The translations under genes were made by a program, and so were the position numbers. A DNA stretch of 64,000 bases from Batkoa obscura (Eukaryota > Entomophthoromycota > Entomophthoromycetes > Entomophthorales > Batkoaceae). Positions 1 to 11,086 of this stretch are shown one piece after another (the first letter of the stretch is position 1; every line of letters begins with the position of its first letter). The stretch is from NCBI GenBank assembly GCA_030770535.1, contig JASVEC010000029.1:648370-712369 (forward strand), in the 5' to 3' direction. Below the pieces are notes generated by a model. The model made no database searches and was not told the DNA's origin. It worked only from the letters and a program-made list of their open reading frames with translations.

Positions 1-170
1 ACTTTAAGTCAGAAACAAAGTTTAAGATGAACCAATTAAAATATAATCAAAATATAATGATTTTAATTTAGTTTTATTTAAAGCAACTCCAAATTTCCCC
101 TGAAATTTAAAATTATATAAAATCAACAATAAATTATTATTTACCTATATTATTTTTTTGTTTATTTTAA

Positions 171-722
171 ATGAAATTTTTATTATTATTAAACCTAATT
201 TATTGTTTTGTTTCTACTTTCTTTATTTCAATAAACGCTCATGCGTTCCCTAATGATTTACTCTCAAATACGAATAATAATGGTCTCCCTGATAATTTAA
301 ATAACCCAGTAGTAAGCTCTACTTCCACTGATATTATCACAAGTCCCATAGCCAGTAGTAGTATTTCAACTCCAGCTTTAGCCCCTACCCCAAACCCAAC
401 TCCCAACCCTACCTTAATCCCTACCTCAACCCCTCCAACTTCAGATATACTATCTACTCCAACTGCAATACCAGGAAGTAAAACAACAAGTAATAAACCT
501 TTAGTTCCAAATACTCAAAGCAAAAGTTCAAAGCTAACTACCTCCACTTTGGATTTAACTTCTTTTGTTACTACTTCCCCTACAATTGTAGTTACTTCAA
601 CTAAATACTCAACAAAATCACCAACATCTCAAACATATAATAATTCTTCAAATGCTACTAGTTTTAGTTATTGTATGAATTATTGGTTTGTTTTGGGGTT
701 GATTTATTTATTAAATTTTTAA
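171..722 (+). CDS. Ser/Thr/Pro-rich secreted surface protein
   Basis: Intronless 183-residue protein. A hydrophobic N-terminus (about residues 1-24, ending in AHA) looks like a signal peptide. The middle is almost entirely Ser, Thr, Pro and Asn, with a Pro-Thr-Asn run near residue 70 that suggests O-glycosylation. The last 18 residues are hydrophobic, which fits a GPI-anchor signal or a single membrane anchor. No enzymatic domain is visible. Two other proteins of this general build occur at 54689-55354 and 59779-60084. A cell-wall or surface role is inferred from composition only. Confidence 0.7.
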   Translation: MKFLLLLNLIYCFVSTFFISINAHAFPNDLLSNTNNNGLPDNLNNPVVSSTSTDIITSPIASSSISTPALAPTPNPTPNPTLIPTSTPPTSDILSTPTAIPGSKTTSNKPLVPNTQSKSSKLTTSTLDLTSFVTTSPTIVVTSTKYSTKSPTSQTYNNSSNATSFSYCMNYWFVLGLIYLLNF

Positions 723-795
723 TATTTTTTGATATTTTTTTGCAGAATTTATGAATGAGATTTTATTTTTTATTTTATATTTTTTTTAAAATCTA

Positions 796-1263
796 ATGTC
801 AAGGTTTATCAATTTCAATAGTATACGACAATACGCTAGTATTAATAAAGAAAAACTAAAAGATGTACCCGATTTTAAAACTGTATAAATTATCTATCTT
901 AAATTGGATACATTACTTACCTTTTTATTTTTAAAGTTTTTAACTCGTAGCAAAGTGATTCAATTTTATAGATCTAGTTTAAGGACAATATCAAGTAATA
1001 CTTTATCTTATATAAAATAATTGATAACTTAGCTCCATTTTTATAGAAGTAAAAAACGAGCATGATAGGATTTATTTGAAGCAATGGTTAAGAAGTGATA
1101 TTGAAAGATATCGTTCAGTTACTGACTTGGTAGATTTCTATTTCTATTTCTATTAAATAATACTAATTTGAATAAATAGAAAAGAATCGATGAATTATTA
1201 TCTCAAGGACATGCTCAATTAAGAACATTAAATAAGTCTTTATCGCTTTCTGGTAACACATAA
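796..1263 (+). CDS. LYRM2: LYR-motif mitochondrial protein, LYRM2-like
   Basis: Four exons (796-882, 937-994, 1047-1129, 1180-1263) join in frame to 103 residues. Introns are 54, 52 and 50 nt; the third holds a TACTAAT branch site and the first ends in AAG. The N-terminus (MSRFINFNSIRQYAS) looks like a mitochondrial presequence. Next come a DFKTFLTRSKVIQFYR segment carrying the LYR-type motif as FYR, then DRIYLKQWLRSDIERYRSVT and a leucine-rich C-terminal helix, in the same order as animal LYRM2. LYR proteins act in mitochondrial Fe-S and respiratory-complex assembly with the acyl carrier protein. Family assignment is from recalled LYRM2 sequence; the exact subfamily is less certain. Confidence 0.75.
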
Positions 1264-1880
1264 ACAATAAAGAAAAAAATTATTTACAAGTAGTAATAGG
1301 GATAATACTAATTTTATTAAGGTCTTAATGGCTATTATGAATTGCTTTTATTTAAATAAGTTGTTGTTATTTGTTAAGTATAATAAACTACTAAAAAAGT
1401 AGGGATAGAAGAATATATATATTTAATAAATAAATTTCATTCTATTATTATTTAAATACGGATTTTAGAAAATTTAATTAGAATCGGGAAAATTACTAAA
1501 ATTAAAATTCTATTAAGGGTTTGATGTTGAACTATACCCTCAAATTATATTTTTATGTTTGTAAATAATACAATACTTATCATATAAATATTATCTATCT
1601 ATACTGTATTATCTATATTAAATATAAAATAACACAACATTAACTAAAAATCATAAATATACACATACAACTCCGATATAAATAGGGGTTTGATTTGTAC
1701 TTTGATTATTTCCAAGTTAGGAAGCGAAGGATAAAATAAATTTACTTAAAATTAAGCGAAAACTGAAGGTGCATAATTATTCCAGCTACAAATTTAGAAT
1801 CATTTCCATTATAAAAGTAAGCCCTTCATTTTATTTTATTTTTTTATTGAGATTTTATAAATAAAAAACATTAAAATTCA
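1264..1880. other. Intergenic, nothing recognised
   Basis: AT-rich spacer between the LYRM2-like gene and PHO91. I see no tRNA, repeat or coding-like stretch. It presumably holds the PHO91 promoter. Confidence 0.5.
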
Positions 1881-4491
1881 ATGAAGTTTTCACATACCGT
1901 TCAATTCAATGCTGTACCAGAATGGAGGAATTATTATATTGCGTAAATTTTATTTTTTCGAGTTCAATATTTTTTATATTAATATATAACCATTCATTTA
2001 GTTATTCTAACTTAAAAAAATTAATCTATCAAATTGAAAAAGATTTGTTTTCACGTTCAAGTCCCACTGGAGAATGTAATGAATTAGATGAAACATGTAC
2101 CTTATTAGGAGCGAATACCATAGCGAATAAAAGTTTTATGCCCGCTTTAGATGAAGAGTTAAAAAAGATTATTAATTTTTATACAAAAAAAGAAACAGAT
2201 CTTTATACTAGTGTTGAGAAATTATGTCATAAAGCTTTTATATTAGAAAGTCGATGTAATGATATTGATTCTTCTCATCTTATTGAAGAAGTTATAGGTA
2301 CTCAGCAAAGTAATTCCCCTGATCTAATTGATATTGAATCAGAAGGTGCTATTCTACAATCGAGTGTATTAACTGGTTCTCCTAGTAATTCGGATTTAAA
2401 ACCAAGTCCATTAAATCGAAGTAATAACAAGAATCTTAAACATCGTTCCATTTCGTTTTATGAAACACCAAAGAAAGATGCCAATATTCTTAACTCAATA
2501 GAAAGAAGATTATCAACTGGAGGTAATGATAAAATGAACATGGATATTTCATTTGAAGAAGAAGCCATTGTATTAACTAAAAAGGTGATTGAACATTTTG
2601 TATTATTAACGGAACTTAAAAATTATGTGGTGTTAAATTATACAGGATTTAGTAAAATATTGAAAAAATATGATAAGGTAACTGGGGTATCAATTACCAA
2701 ACGTTATTTGAATGAAACTGTATTAGCTTCTTATCCTTATTTAGAATCCACTAAAAATAAATTGGATGATCAAATTGTTCGTATACAAACAATTTATGCT
2801 ACTTTACGTAATATTGATCAACAGCATGCTTTTGAAGAATTAAAATCTCATTTACGTGAGCATTTGGTTTGGGAACGTAATACCGTTTGGAGAGATATGG
2901 TATCTTTAGAACGTAAAGCACATTCCGTTGGTTTAAAACAATTATCCTTTCCAAAATCAATACCACAAACTACTTCCACTCAAATCAAAGCAAGTAGTTT
3001 ATTTAACTTCACTTTCACCGATGGCATGCAAAATTTACTATTATTTTTAATATTTTTTGTGTTTTTTATAATATTAATCAATTACTCCCCATTTTCAGAA
3101 CGTGAACCAGCTAATTGTTTTGCTTTATTGATTTTTGCTTCCCTTTTATGGGCTTCAGAAATTATACCTTTATTTGTTACTGCTTTATTAATCCCGTTTT
3201 TAATTGTAGTTTTGAAAATTTTAAAAGAAGATGATGGAAATCGACGACTTACTGCTCCTGAAGCTACCCATGAAATCTTTGCTTCCATGTTTTCACCGGT
3301 GATTATGCTATTATTAGGTGGTTTTTCATTAGCTTCAGCATTATCGAAACATCATATAGCTAAAAAAATGGCCTCAGCAGTTTTATCTTATGCTGGTTCT
3401 GAACCTTCTAAAGTGTTATTGGCTAATATGATGGTAGCTACTTTTGCTAGTATGTGGATTTCTAATGTAGCTGCTCCAGTCTTATGTTTTTCATTAATTC
3501 AACCATTATTAAGAACATTGCCAAGTAAAAGTCCTTATGCTAGAAGCTTAATTATGGGAATTGCATTAGCTTCTAATATTGGTGGTATGGCATCCCCTAT
3601 ATCATCACCTCAAAATATAATTGCTATTAGTAATATGGATCCAGCTCCTACTTGGTTACAATGGTTTGCTATTTCTATACCTATTTGTTTAGTTGGAAAT
3701 ATATTGGTTTGGTCAGCTTTGTTATTGATTTATAAGCCTAGTAATTATAATTTAACTTTAAATCAAATTCGATATACACCTGAAAAATTTAATAATACTC
3801 AATTATTTGTTTGTTTTGTGACTTTATTTACAATTATATTATGGTGTTTAGCTCATCAATTAGAATCTATTATTGGTGATATGGGAGTAATTGCTATAAT
3901 ACCTTTAGTATTATTTTTTGGTACAGGGATTTTATCCAAAGATGATTTTAATAATTTTTTATGGACAGTTATTATATTAGCTATGGGTGGTATTGCTTTA
4001 GGTAAAGGAGTTAAATCTTCTGGATTATTACATATTATATCTATTAATGTTAAACAATTAATATTAAATTTTAATTTATTCCAAATTATGGCTATTATGT
4101 GTTTCTTTGTACTTTGTATAACTACTTTTATTTCACATACTGTGGGGGCAGTCATTATCTTTCCAATTATTGCTCAAATTGGGACTACCCTTCCAGATCC
4201 TCATCCTAGGTTACTTGTTATGGTAAAATATTATATTAATTTATTTTAGTTTTAGGAATTTCAATAATTAATATATATATTGTTTAGAGTTCAGCTTTAA
4301 TGTGTTCTTCAGCAATGGGTTTACCAGTTTCTGGGTTTCCTAATATGAATGCTATTATGATGGAAGATGAAACAGGCACTCGATATTTAAGTGTTAAAGA
4401 TTTTTTAAAAGCTGGTATCCCATCTTCTATTTTACTTTATGGGGTTATTATTTCATTAGGTTATGGTATTTTATTAGCTTTAGGATTTTAA
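1881..4491 (+). CDS. PHO91: SPX-domain low-affinity phosphate transporter
   Basis: Three exons (1881-1942, 2002-4222, 4288-4491) encode 828 residues. The first exon supplies the canonical SPX start (MKFSHTVQFNAVPEWRNYYI), which continues after a 59-nt intron as AYSNLKKLIYQIEKDL. SPX occupies about residues 1-330. It is followed by some ten hydrophobic segments of the SLC13/divalent-anion symporter fold, with the conserved stretches ANMMVATFASMWISN and ASNIGGMASPISSPQN. The last exon gives the typical C-terminus GLPVSGFPNMNA...DFLKAGIPSS. Yeast Pho91 exports phosphate from the vacuole, and Pho87/Pho90 are plasma-membrane paralogues; the sequence alone does not settle which role applies. Start chosen because it restores the SPX N-terminus. 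Confidence 0.93.
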
Positions 4492-4746
4492 TATATATAT
4501 ATTAAAAATATATAATATAAATTACATAAATTATATATATCAAAAAGTTTAATTTTAATATTTGATTTCTAAATATTTTTTAATCAATAAATAATATGAG
4601 GAAAGTGTGTTTTTTTAGGAAAAGAAAGAATATAGTTTATATATTATTATCATTAATATAGAGAATAATAATATTTACAATAAATAAAAATAGAAAATAA
4701 ATTAGGTATCTACAGTTTAAACACACACTTGAACAATCAACATTAA

Positions 4747-5566
4747 TCAAGAAGGAAATTGAGAAGGCGAAGAAAAGGAAGGGTGATCTAGTAATAAAGA
4801 TCTTAATGAAGGTCTTCTTTTTGAATTATTTTTCATTGTAGAAGCTGACGAAAAAGATCTAGTTAAAGATCTTGGCGAAGAATTTAAAGAATAATTAAAT
4901 TCCCCATTTAAATTTTTATCCATAAAAATATTATCAATTTCTTCCATTCCTGGAATTTCAGTAGAAATATTAATTCGATAATCAATACCTTCAAGTTTAG
5001 GTAATTTGGGTGCTTCAGAATAGGATAATTGAGAGGTTTCTTGATTCAATTGGGATTTCATTGAAGTTGCGGTAATGTTATTGTTATTACTACTTTCATG
5101 TGTACGAAATACATTAGAGATCCATTTAGATAATATAACATTTGAGGGTTTAGGCGAAGAAGATGCAATTTGACTTAATCTATCTTTGGCGTTTAATGGT
5201 TTTTGTTTATCTCTACTAGCAGTAGTATTTGTTATTCCTTCACTTGATTTTTTTAATGATTTTAAATTTGCTAATGATAAAGTTGTCCTTAATGAAAATG
5301 CTTTCTTTTTATTAGTAATTTCTGAATTTATAGAATTATTAGTTATATTAGTTATATTGGTTATGTTGGTTACACTACCATCACTTGAACCTGAATGAAT
5401 TGGACTCATTGCTTCTGATAAGGATTGTGGGGGTTGTCGATAAGCTTTTGATGTAGCAAAATGTACTTTTGATATAGCACCTGCAATTAAAGATGAATTG
5501 TTGTTAATGGAATTGAAATTCTCTTCTGGATTAAGGGAAGTAGAAGAATGATTATTATTATTATTA

Positions 5567-5607
<41 letters not shown>

Positions 5608-6740
5608 AAAATAAGGTGAATTTGAATTGAATGATTTTATGCTTTGATTATCTTTAAAATTATTCCAACTATTGTTTTCTAATGGCAAATCTAAACTAGA
5701 ACGAGGTTTAAAATCATTGGTTATTACTTCCGATAAAAATGAGTGTTGTTGTTGATAATCATAATGATAAGAATTAGGTCGAATTATTCGCTGTTTATAA
5801 GTTAGTTTATATAAATTCGGATAATTATGCGGATTAATATTTAGTTGTATTGAATTATTATCTTGATTATTATTACTATTATTATTATTAAAATATAAAT
5901 CATCTAATTGTTGTTTCACTTGATGTAAACTAATAAATACTTGAGTTAAATAAAATTTTGTTTTCGCTACTTCTTGATGTAGTAAAGAGATAGCTATATA
6001 TTTATTAAATATAAAAAAATATAAAAATTAGTATTATTATAATAAATAAAGTTAAATAATATAATATTACATGATATTAATTGAGTTTGATAATTATTGA
6101 CATCTTTTTTTAATTTATTTGTTACTTTACTATAATTTTGGGCCATCATATCCACTTTTTTAATATTTGATATTACTAATGCCTAATTGTTTGTTACTCT
6201 TTTAATAAAATAAATAATAATAATAAATTAATAACTTACTTGTTCATGTATTATATTTCTCACATTAGAATATATCCTTTGTTGAATAATGGCTAATTGT
6301 ATGGATAATATGGCATCTGGTACTTCATCTAAAAATATATAATATATATCAATAATTTAAATTATAGTTTACATGTTCAACTTACCATTTAAAGAATTTA
6401 ATATATATCTATAACTATTTACATTATTATTTGTTTTATTTGGTATTATCTAATAAATCATATAATAATAAAATAAATCAAAATCAATTAAATTACCTTT
6501 TTTAAATTATTTAATTTAATTAGTAAACCATCCTTTTCTTCACTATTGTTATTACTCCATTCATTTACTAAAATTATACCCTATTATTTTAAAATTTTAT
6601 TAGTGGAATTTTCTTTTTTAAAATAAAACTTAATTTGCATTTACTTTTTCCATTTTATTATGATCTTCCGCTTGTTCTTCTATTATAGTATTAAAATTAG
6701 GTAATCGAAAATTGGACGAAGTGACAAGGAATGTATTCAT
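4747..6740 (-). CDS. Helical/coiled-coil protein with poly-Asn tract, function unknown
   Basis: Six exons on the minus strand (6645-6740, 6497-6580, 6386-6449, 6240-6328, 6071-6182, 4747-5993) join in frame to 563 residues. Introns are 47-77 nt with GTAAG-type donors. The first 230 residues are charged and helix-rich without a recognised domain. A run of about twenty Asn follows, encoded by an AAT microsatellite near 5551-5606. The C-terminal half is Ser-rich and basic and ends in RRPSLRSLLLDHPSF. It diverges from ERV41. I do not recognise the family; a scaffold or signalling adaptor is possible but unproven. Confidence 0.7.
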
Positions 6741-7369
6741 ATTGTAATATTTTCTTAGATTCTACTAACAACTTATAAAAATAATTAAATTTAAAAAAAA
6801 CAAAGAAATAAAAAAAAGACTATTAATTTCATTAATTTAATTTGAGTTTATTTAACTTTTTAGTGACTTGGGTTTGACTTATTTTTTAAAATGTTGTCAT
6901 ATCACGCCTGAATTAGAATTGGAATACCTTTTATTGGTTGATCTCAAGTCAATTAATGTCATTAATAGAAAATTACTGTTTATAGTGGATTTTTTTAGTA
7001 ACTGATAATTTATATCCGATGTTTTATAATTGTATATTTATTGTATGTTGGATTTTCGAGTTTAAAAGGAAAATACTGAATAATAGTATAATATTATTAT
7101 TATTATTATCATTAAAATAAAACTTCTTTTTTAAACTTTTTATAGTTATTATGACTTTTTGTTTTGTGTTAATTGTTACATTAAAATAAATTTCTGTTAT
7201 TTAAAAATTTAAATAATAAATTCTTATTACATAATAGGCAATTGAATTAATAGAAAAAAAGCATAAGTCAATGCCACGTTATTGGATGGAGCTATAGTGT
7301 AAAACTAAAATTTAAAATTTTTAAATACTAATTGATTTAAACTTGAGTAAAGTATCTAATCCAAAGACA
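6741..7369. other. Divergent intergenic region
   Basis: Shared upstream region of the coiled-coil gene (leftward) and ERV41 (rightward). AT-rich with short AAT runs near 7095; no motif I can defend. Confidence 0.5.
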
Positions 7370-9014
7370 ATGATAAGCAATAGTGAAAAGAAATTAAAAT
7401 ATTTTGACGCGTTTCCAAAGATCAAAGAAGAATATCAATTTAAAACTAAAACTGGTGGCTTGTTTACCTTTATTGTTGTTATTATATTGTTTTATTTAAC
7501 TATATTTGAAATCAATAACTTTATTCATTTAAAACAAAGTTATGAATTTATTGTAGATCGAGATTTAGGTCATAATGATTTACAAATTAATGTTGATATT
7601 ACGATTGGGATGCCATGTAATTGTAAGCCCATTTAAAAAATATATATTTTATTGAATATTAAATTGGGGTTTAGATTTAAATGTGGATGTTCATGACGCT
7701 TCAGGGAATTCAATTCATATGCAAAATCAAATTCAAACATATCCAGTATCGTTATTATTATTATCTAACTATTTTTATAATATTAATTATAACTATTATA
7801 GGTTCATTTTAATTTAGGAAAAGCAAAGATATTACAGTAAGAAATTTAAAATCATGTTGTTACTAGAACAATAAATATTAAATTAAATAATAGAGATAAT
7901 CAACAACTTGAACAATATATTGGTTATTTAGTTGAACAAGGACAATATTATCAAGATCAAGAATTTGAAAAAAGTGGAGTTGAAAGTAAGAAATTAAAGT
8001 TTGTTTTAGTTTATTAATTATTAATATTAATTTGTTTTAATTTAGCACAAATTATTGATTCTTGTAGGGTTAGTGGTTCATTTCAAGTTAAAAAGGTAAA
8101 CTTTTATTATTATTTTATATTCGTTTAATGTTATTTATTTATATTATTGTTATTATTATTATAGGTTCAAGGTAACTTTCATATAACTCCACAAGGTCAT
8201 GGCCATGGTGGTATGCATGTTCCACATAATGGTAAATTATTATTATTATTATTATTATTATGTTCTATTATTTATTATTCTATTATTCTATTATTCTATT
8301 ATTCTATTATTCTATTATTCTATTATTTATTATTTATTTTAGCATTTAATTTTACTCATCGAATTGATAAATTTTCCTTTGGTAAACATTATCCACTATT
8401 AGTTAATCCATTAGATAATGTTTATTCAATTTCAAAAAATAGTAATATTGATTTATTTCTATTTTATTTTATTTTATTTTATTTTATTTAGCTATGGATA
8501 TATTTCAGTATTATATTTCAGTAGTAAGTTTATTTATTAATATAAGTTATTAGTAATATTTTATTTATTTATTAGGTTCCTACTATTTATATTGGTAATT
8601 AATTATATTATATTATATTATATTCATATATATTATATTATATTCATATATATTAGTATATATTATTAATTCATATTTTAGATAATTATGATCAAGCTTT
8701 AATAACTAATCAATATGCTGTACTTGATCATCGTTCCGATATTCAATCTATTAGTTCATCAACACAAGGTAATAATAATAACATTATAATATTATAATAT
8801 TATAATATTTAATAATTTATTTAATTAAATATAATATTATTTAGGATTATTTTTTCAATATAATATTGAGCCCATTTTAGTTAAAATTACTGAAAAAAGA
8901 GAATCAATAATTAAATTTTTAATACGATTGAGTGGTATTATTGGTGGAATTTTTGTATGTGTTGGATTTTTACATCAATGTTTTGAATTTTTACTTTCTT
9001 TTTTAAAAAAATAA
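7370..9014 (+). CDS. ERV41: ERGIC2/Erv41 COPII vesicle protein
   Basis: Eleven exons, the first 7370-7622 and the last ending at 9014, with introns of about 50-130 nt; several introns contain TTCTA or TTTTA repeats. The product opens with LKYFDAFPKIKEEY and an N-terminal membrane helix. The lumenal part contains INVDITIGMPCN, CRVSGSFQVKKVQGNFHI, FNFTHRIDKFSFG and NPLDN. A second helix sits in RLSGIIGGIFVCVGF near the C-terminus. This matches ERGIC2/Erv41, which works with Erv46 as a cargo receptor cycling between ER and Golgi. The upstream in-frame TTG codon is not the start; the first ATG is at 7370. Confidence 0.92.
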
Positions 9015-9100
9015 ACTTTCTTCATTTCTTATTAAGTTTTTAAATTCAATTCAATTCAATTCAATATTGTTTTTATTAGTTATTATTATATAAATTGATA

Positions 9101-10192
9101 ATGGGAAGAAAACATCAATTAAAAAATAAAGTTAAATATTATGAAAAACAAATTCAAATTCAAAAACAATATGAATATGAATTTAATAATAAAATACAAA
9201 ACAAAGATAAACAAGAGTATACAGTTAATGAAAGTTTACAATTATTAAGAAATAAAAGTAAAAATAAAAAGAAACTAAATAATATACATTCATGGGAAGA
9301 AATTATTAATAATAATTTTAATAATATTAATATTAATATTAATAATAGTTATTATTATAATAATAATTTTGATACTTTTAATAATAATAATAGTATAAAT
9401 TATCAATCATTAATTGCTGGACCATCAGCTCCTAACTCATGGTTAAGTAATTCATATTCAATCTCTAATAATCAACTATTTAATATCAATAATAATAATA
9501 ATAATAATAGTTTATATAATGAAATAATTAATTTAATAAATAATAATATTTATTATACAATTATAATAATAAAAAATTATCAAAAATTAACGTTAAAAAT
9601 ACAACAACAATTACTACCAATAATTTTATCAAAATTAAATAATCCCAATAATTTATTATTAAATTTACATCATAATAATTATTATTTATTAGATTTTACC
9701 TTATGTAATATTAATTCAAATACATTAATTCAATTTTTAGGTAAAAAAATAGACAATAATCAACAAACTAATAAAATATTAGAGGATTGGGAAGATTATG
9801 AAGAATATGAAAATATAAATTATATGAAATATTTATATTGTATTAAATTAAACTATTGTTTAAAAATAGATATTAAATTAATACAACATTTAAGTATACA
9901 TTATAATCAATTAACTCATTTAGAATTTAAAAATACATTAAATAATTTACCTATTCATTTGATAAATAATTTAATTAATTTATTATCAGATAAATTTATT
10001 AAATTAAAATATTTAAATTTAATTAATAATCAATGGAATAATATAAATAATAATAATTTAATAATATTAAATAAATTAAATAATAATATTAATTCATTTC
10101 CAAGTTTAATTTTATTATTATTATTTGATAATAATAATCAAGAAACAATAATTAATAATCGAAAAAAGATAAAAATAATATATCAAATATAA
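9101..10192 (+). CDS. Leucine-rich, Asn-rich protein of unknown function
   Basis: Intronless 363-residue reading frame from ATG at 9101, starting 86 bp after the ERV41 stop. The N-terminus is basic (MGRKHQLKNKVKYYEKQ), followed by a GPSAPNSWL patch. The second half has regularly spaced Leu and Asn (for example HLEFKNTLNNLPIHLI and LKYLNLINNQWNN), resembling degenerate leucine-rich repeats. Codon use is extremely A/T-biased and Asn runs are frequent. The stop lies 33 bp from the stop of the convergent trypsin gene. No family recognised; an RNA- or nucleolus-associated LRR protein is only a guess. Confidence 0.6.
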   Translation: MGRKHQLKNKVKYYEKQIQIQKQYEYEFNNKIQNKDKQEYTVNESLQLLRNKSKNKKKLNNIHSWEEIINNNFNNINININNSYYYNNNFDTFNNNNSINYQSLIAGPSAPNSWLSNSYSISNNQLFNINNNNNNNSLYNEIINLINNNIYYTIIIIKNYQKLTLKIQQQLLPIILSKLNNPNNLLLNLHHNNYYLLDFTLCNINSNTLIQFLGKKIDNNQQTNKILEDWEDYEEYENINYMKYLYCIKLNYCLKIDIKLIQHLSIHYNQLTHLEFKNTLNNLPIHLINNLINLLSDKFIKLKYLNLINNQWNNINNNNLIILNKLNNNINSFPSLILLLLFDNNNQETIINNRKKIKIIYQI

Positions 10193-10225
10193 TTATTATC
10201 TTAATTCTATTAATAATATCAATAT

Positions 10226-11086
10226 TTAATAAACAAATTCTGGATTGGACTTTTTAACAACTTCAGCAATATAATTCAAGAAATAATTGACTTTAGTATA
10301 AACACCAGGATAAATATTACTACCACATTTAATACCATAAGAAACAATACCCGTAATAATAGGTACATTAAAATTATCTAATAAAATTGGACCACCTGAA
10401 TCTCCTTCACATGCATCTTTACCTTTTAAATCACCAGCACAAAATTGACTATCTTTATTTATATTTATTTTTTTATTATTAAATATTTCATTACATTGCT
10501 GATTATTAATTAAAGGTAAACTAACTTGCATTAATTTATTTGCAGGTTCACCTTCTTCTGAAGTTAAACCCCAACCTATAACTTTTAATTGAATATTATT
10601 ATAATTATTTAAAACATCCCTAATATCATATAATACACCCGCTTTTTGTTCAAATGGCTTATTAATTTTCCATAAAGATATATCATTTTTGGCTCTTTTT
10701 TTATCAAATTTAGGATGAACATGTACTTCGATTATATCATAAATTATAGCTCCTTCATTTTCAGGTAAAACTTGTTGATTATATCGATTTAATACTGCTT
10801 TCCATTCCGTTATTTGATTTTGTTCAGGTGCACAATGAGCTGCTGTTAATACCATATTACCATGAATTAAAGTACCTGCACATGAATGAGAACCATTTTC
10901 AGTTAAAGAAACCAAAAAGGAAGAATATTCTTTAGAATCTTTAACTTCTTCTCCACCAACTATTCGGAAGTTACGCTTTTTTCCACTTGAATTAAAAGTA
11001 GTTGAATCATTATTGTTAGTTGGTATTGAAATTACTTCACTAACCAGAGTGAAGCTTATTAATGTTAAAATGGTTTTAAATTGCAT
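10226..11086 (-). CDS. Secreted trypsin-like serine protease 1 (S1A)
   Basis: Single-exon 286-residue preproenzyme. Residues 1-20 form a signal peptide. The propeptide ends KKRNFR just before the mature N-terminus IVGG (residues 42-45). The triad is visible: His84 in LTAAHC, Asp135 in NDISLW and Ser230 in GDSGGP. Asp224, six residues before the serine, marks trypsin-type Arg/Lys specificity. Cys pairs around the active site are present. The Arg before IVGG fits activation by itself or by a trypsin- or kexin-type protease. A paralogue lies at 30184. Trypsins are characteristic of several arthropod-associated fungi, but host association here is inference. Confidence 0.93.
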   Translation of the reverse strand: MQFKTILTLISFTLVSEVISIPTNNNDSTTFNSSGKKRNFRIVGGEEVKDSKEYSSFLVSLTENGSHSCAGTLIHGNMVLTAAHCAPEQNQITEWKAVLNRYNQQVLPENEGAIIYDIIEVHVHPKFDKKRAKNDISLWKINKPFEQKAGVLYDIRDVLNNYNNIQLKVIGWGLTSEEGEPANKLMQVSLPLINNQQCNEIFNNKKININKDSQFCAGDLKGKDACEGDSGGPILLDNFNVPIITGIVSYGIKCGSNIYPGVYTKVNYFLNYIAEVVKKSNPEFVY

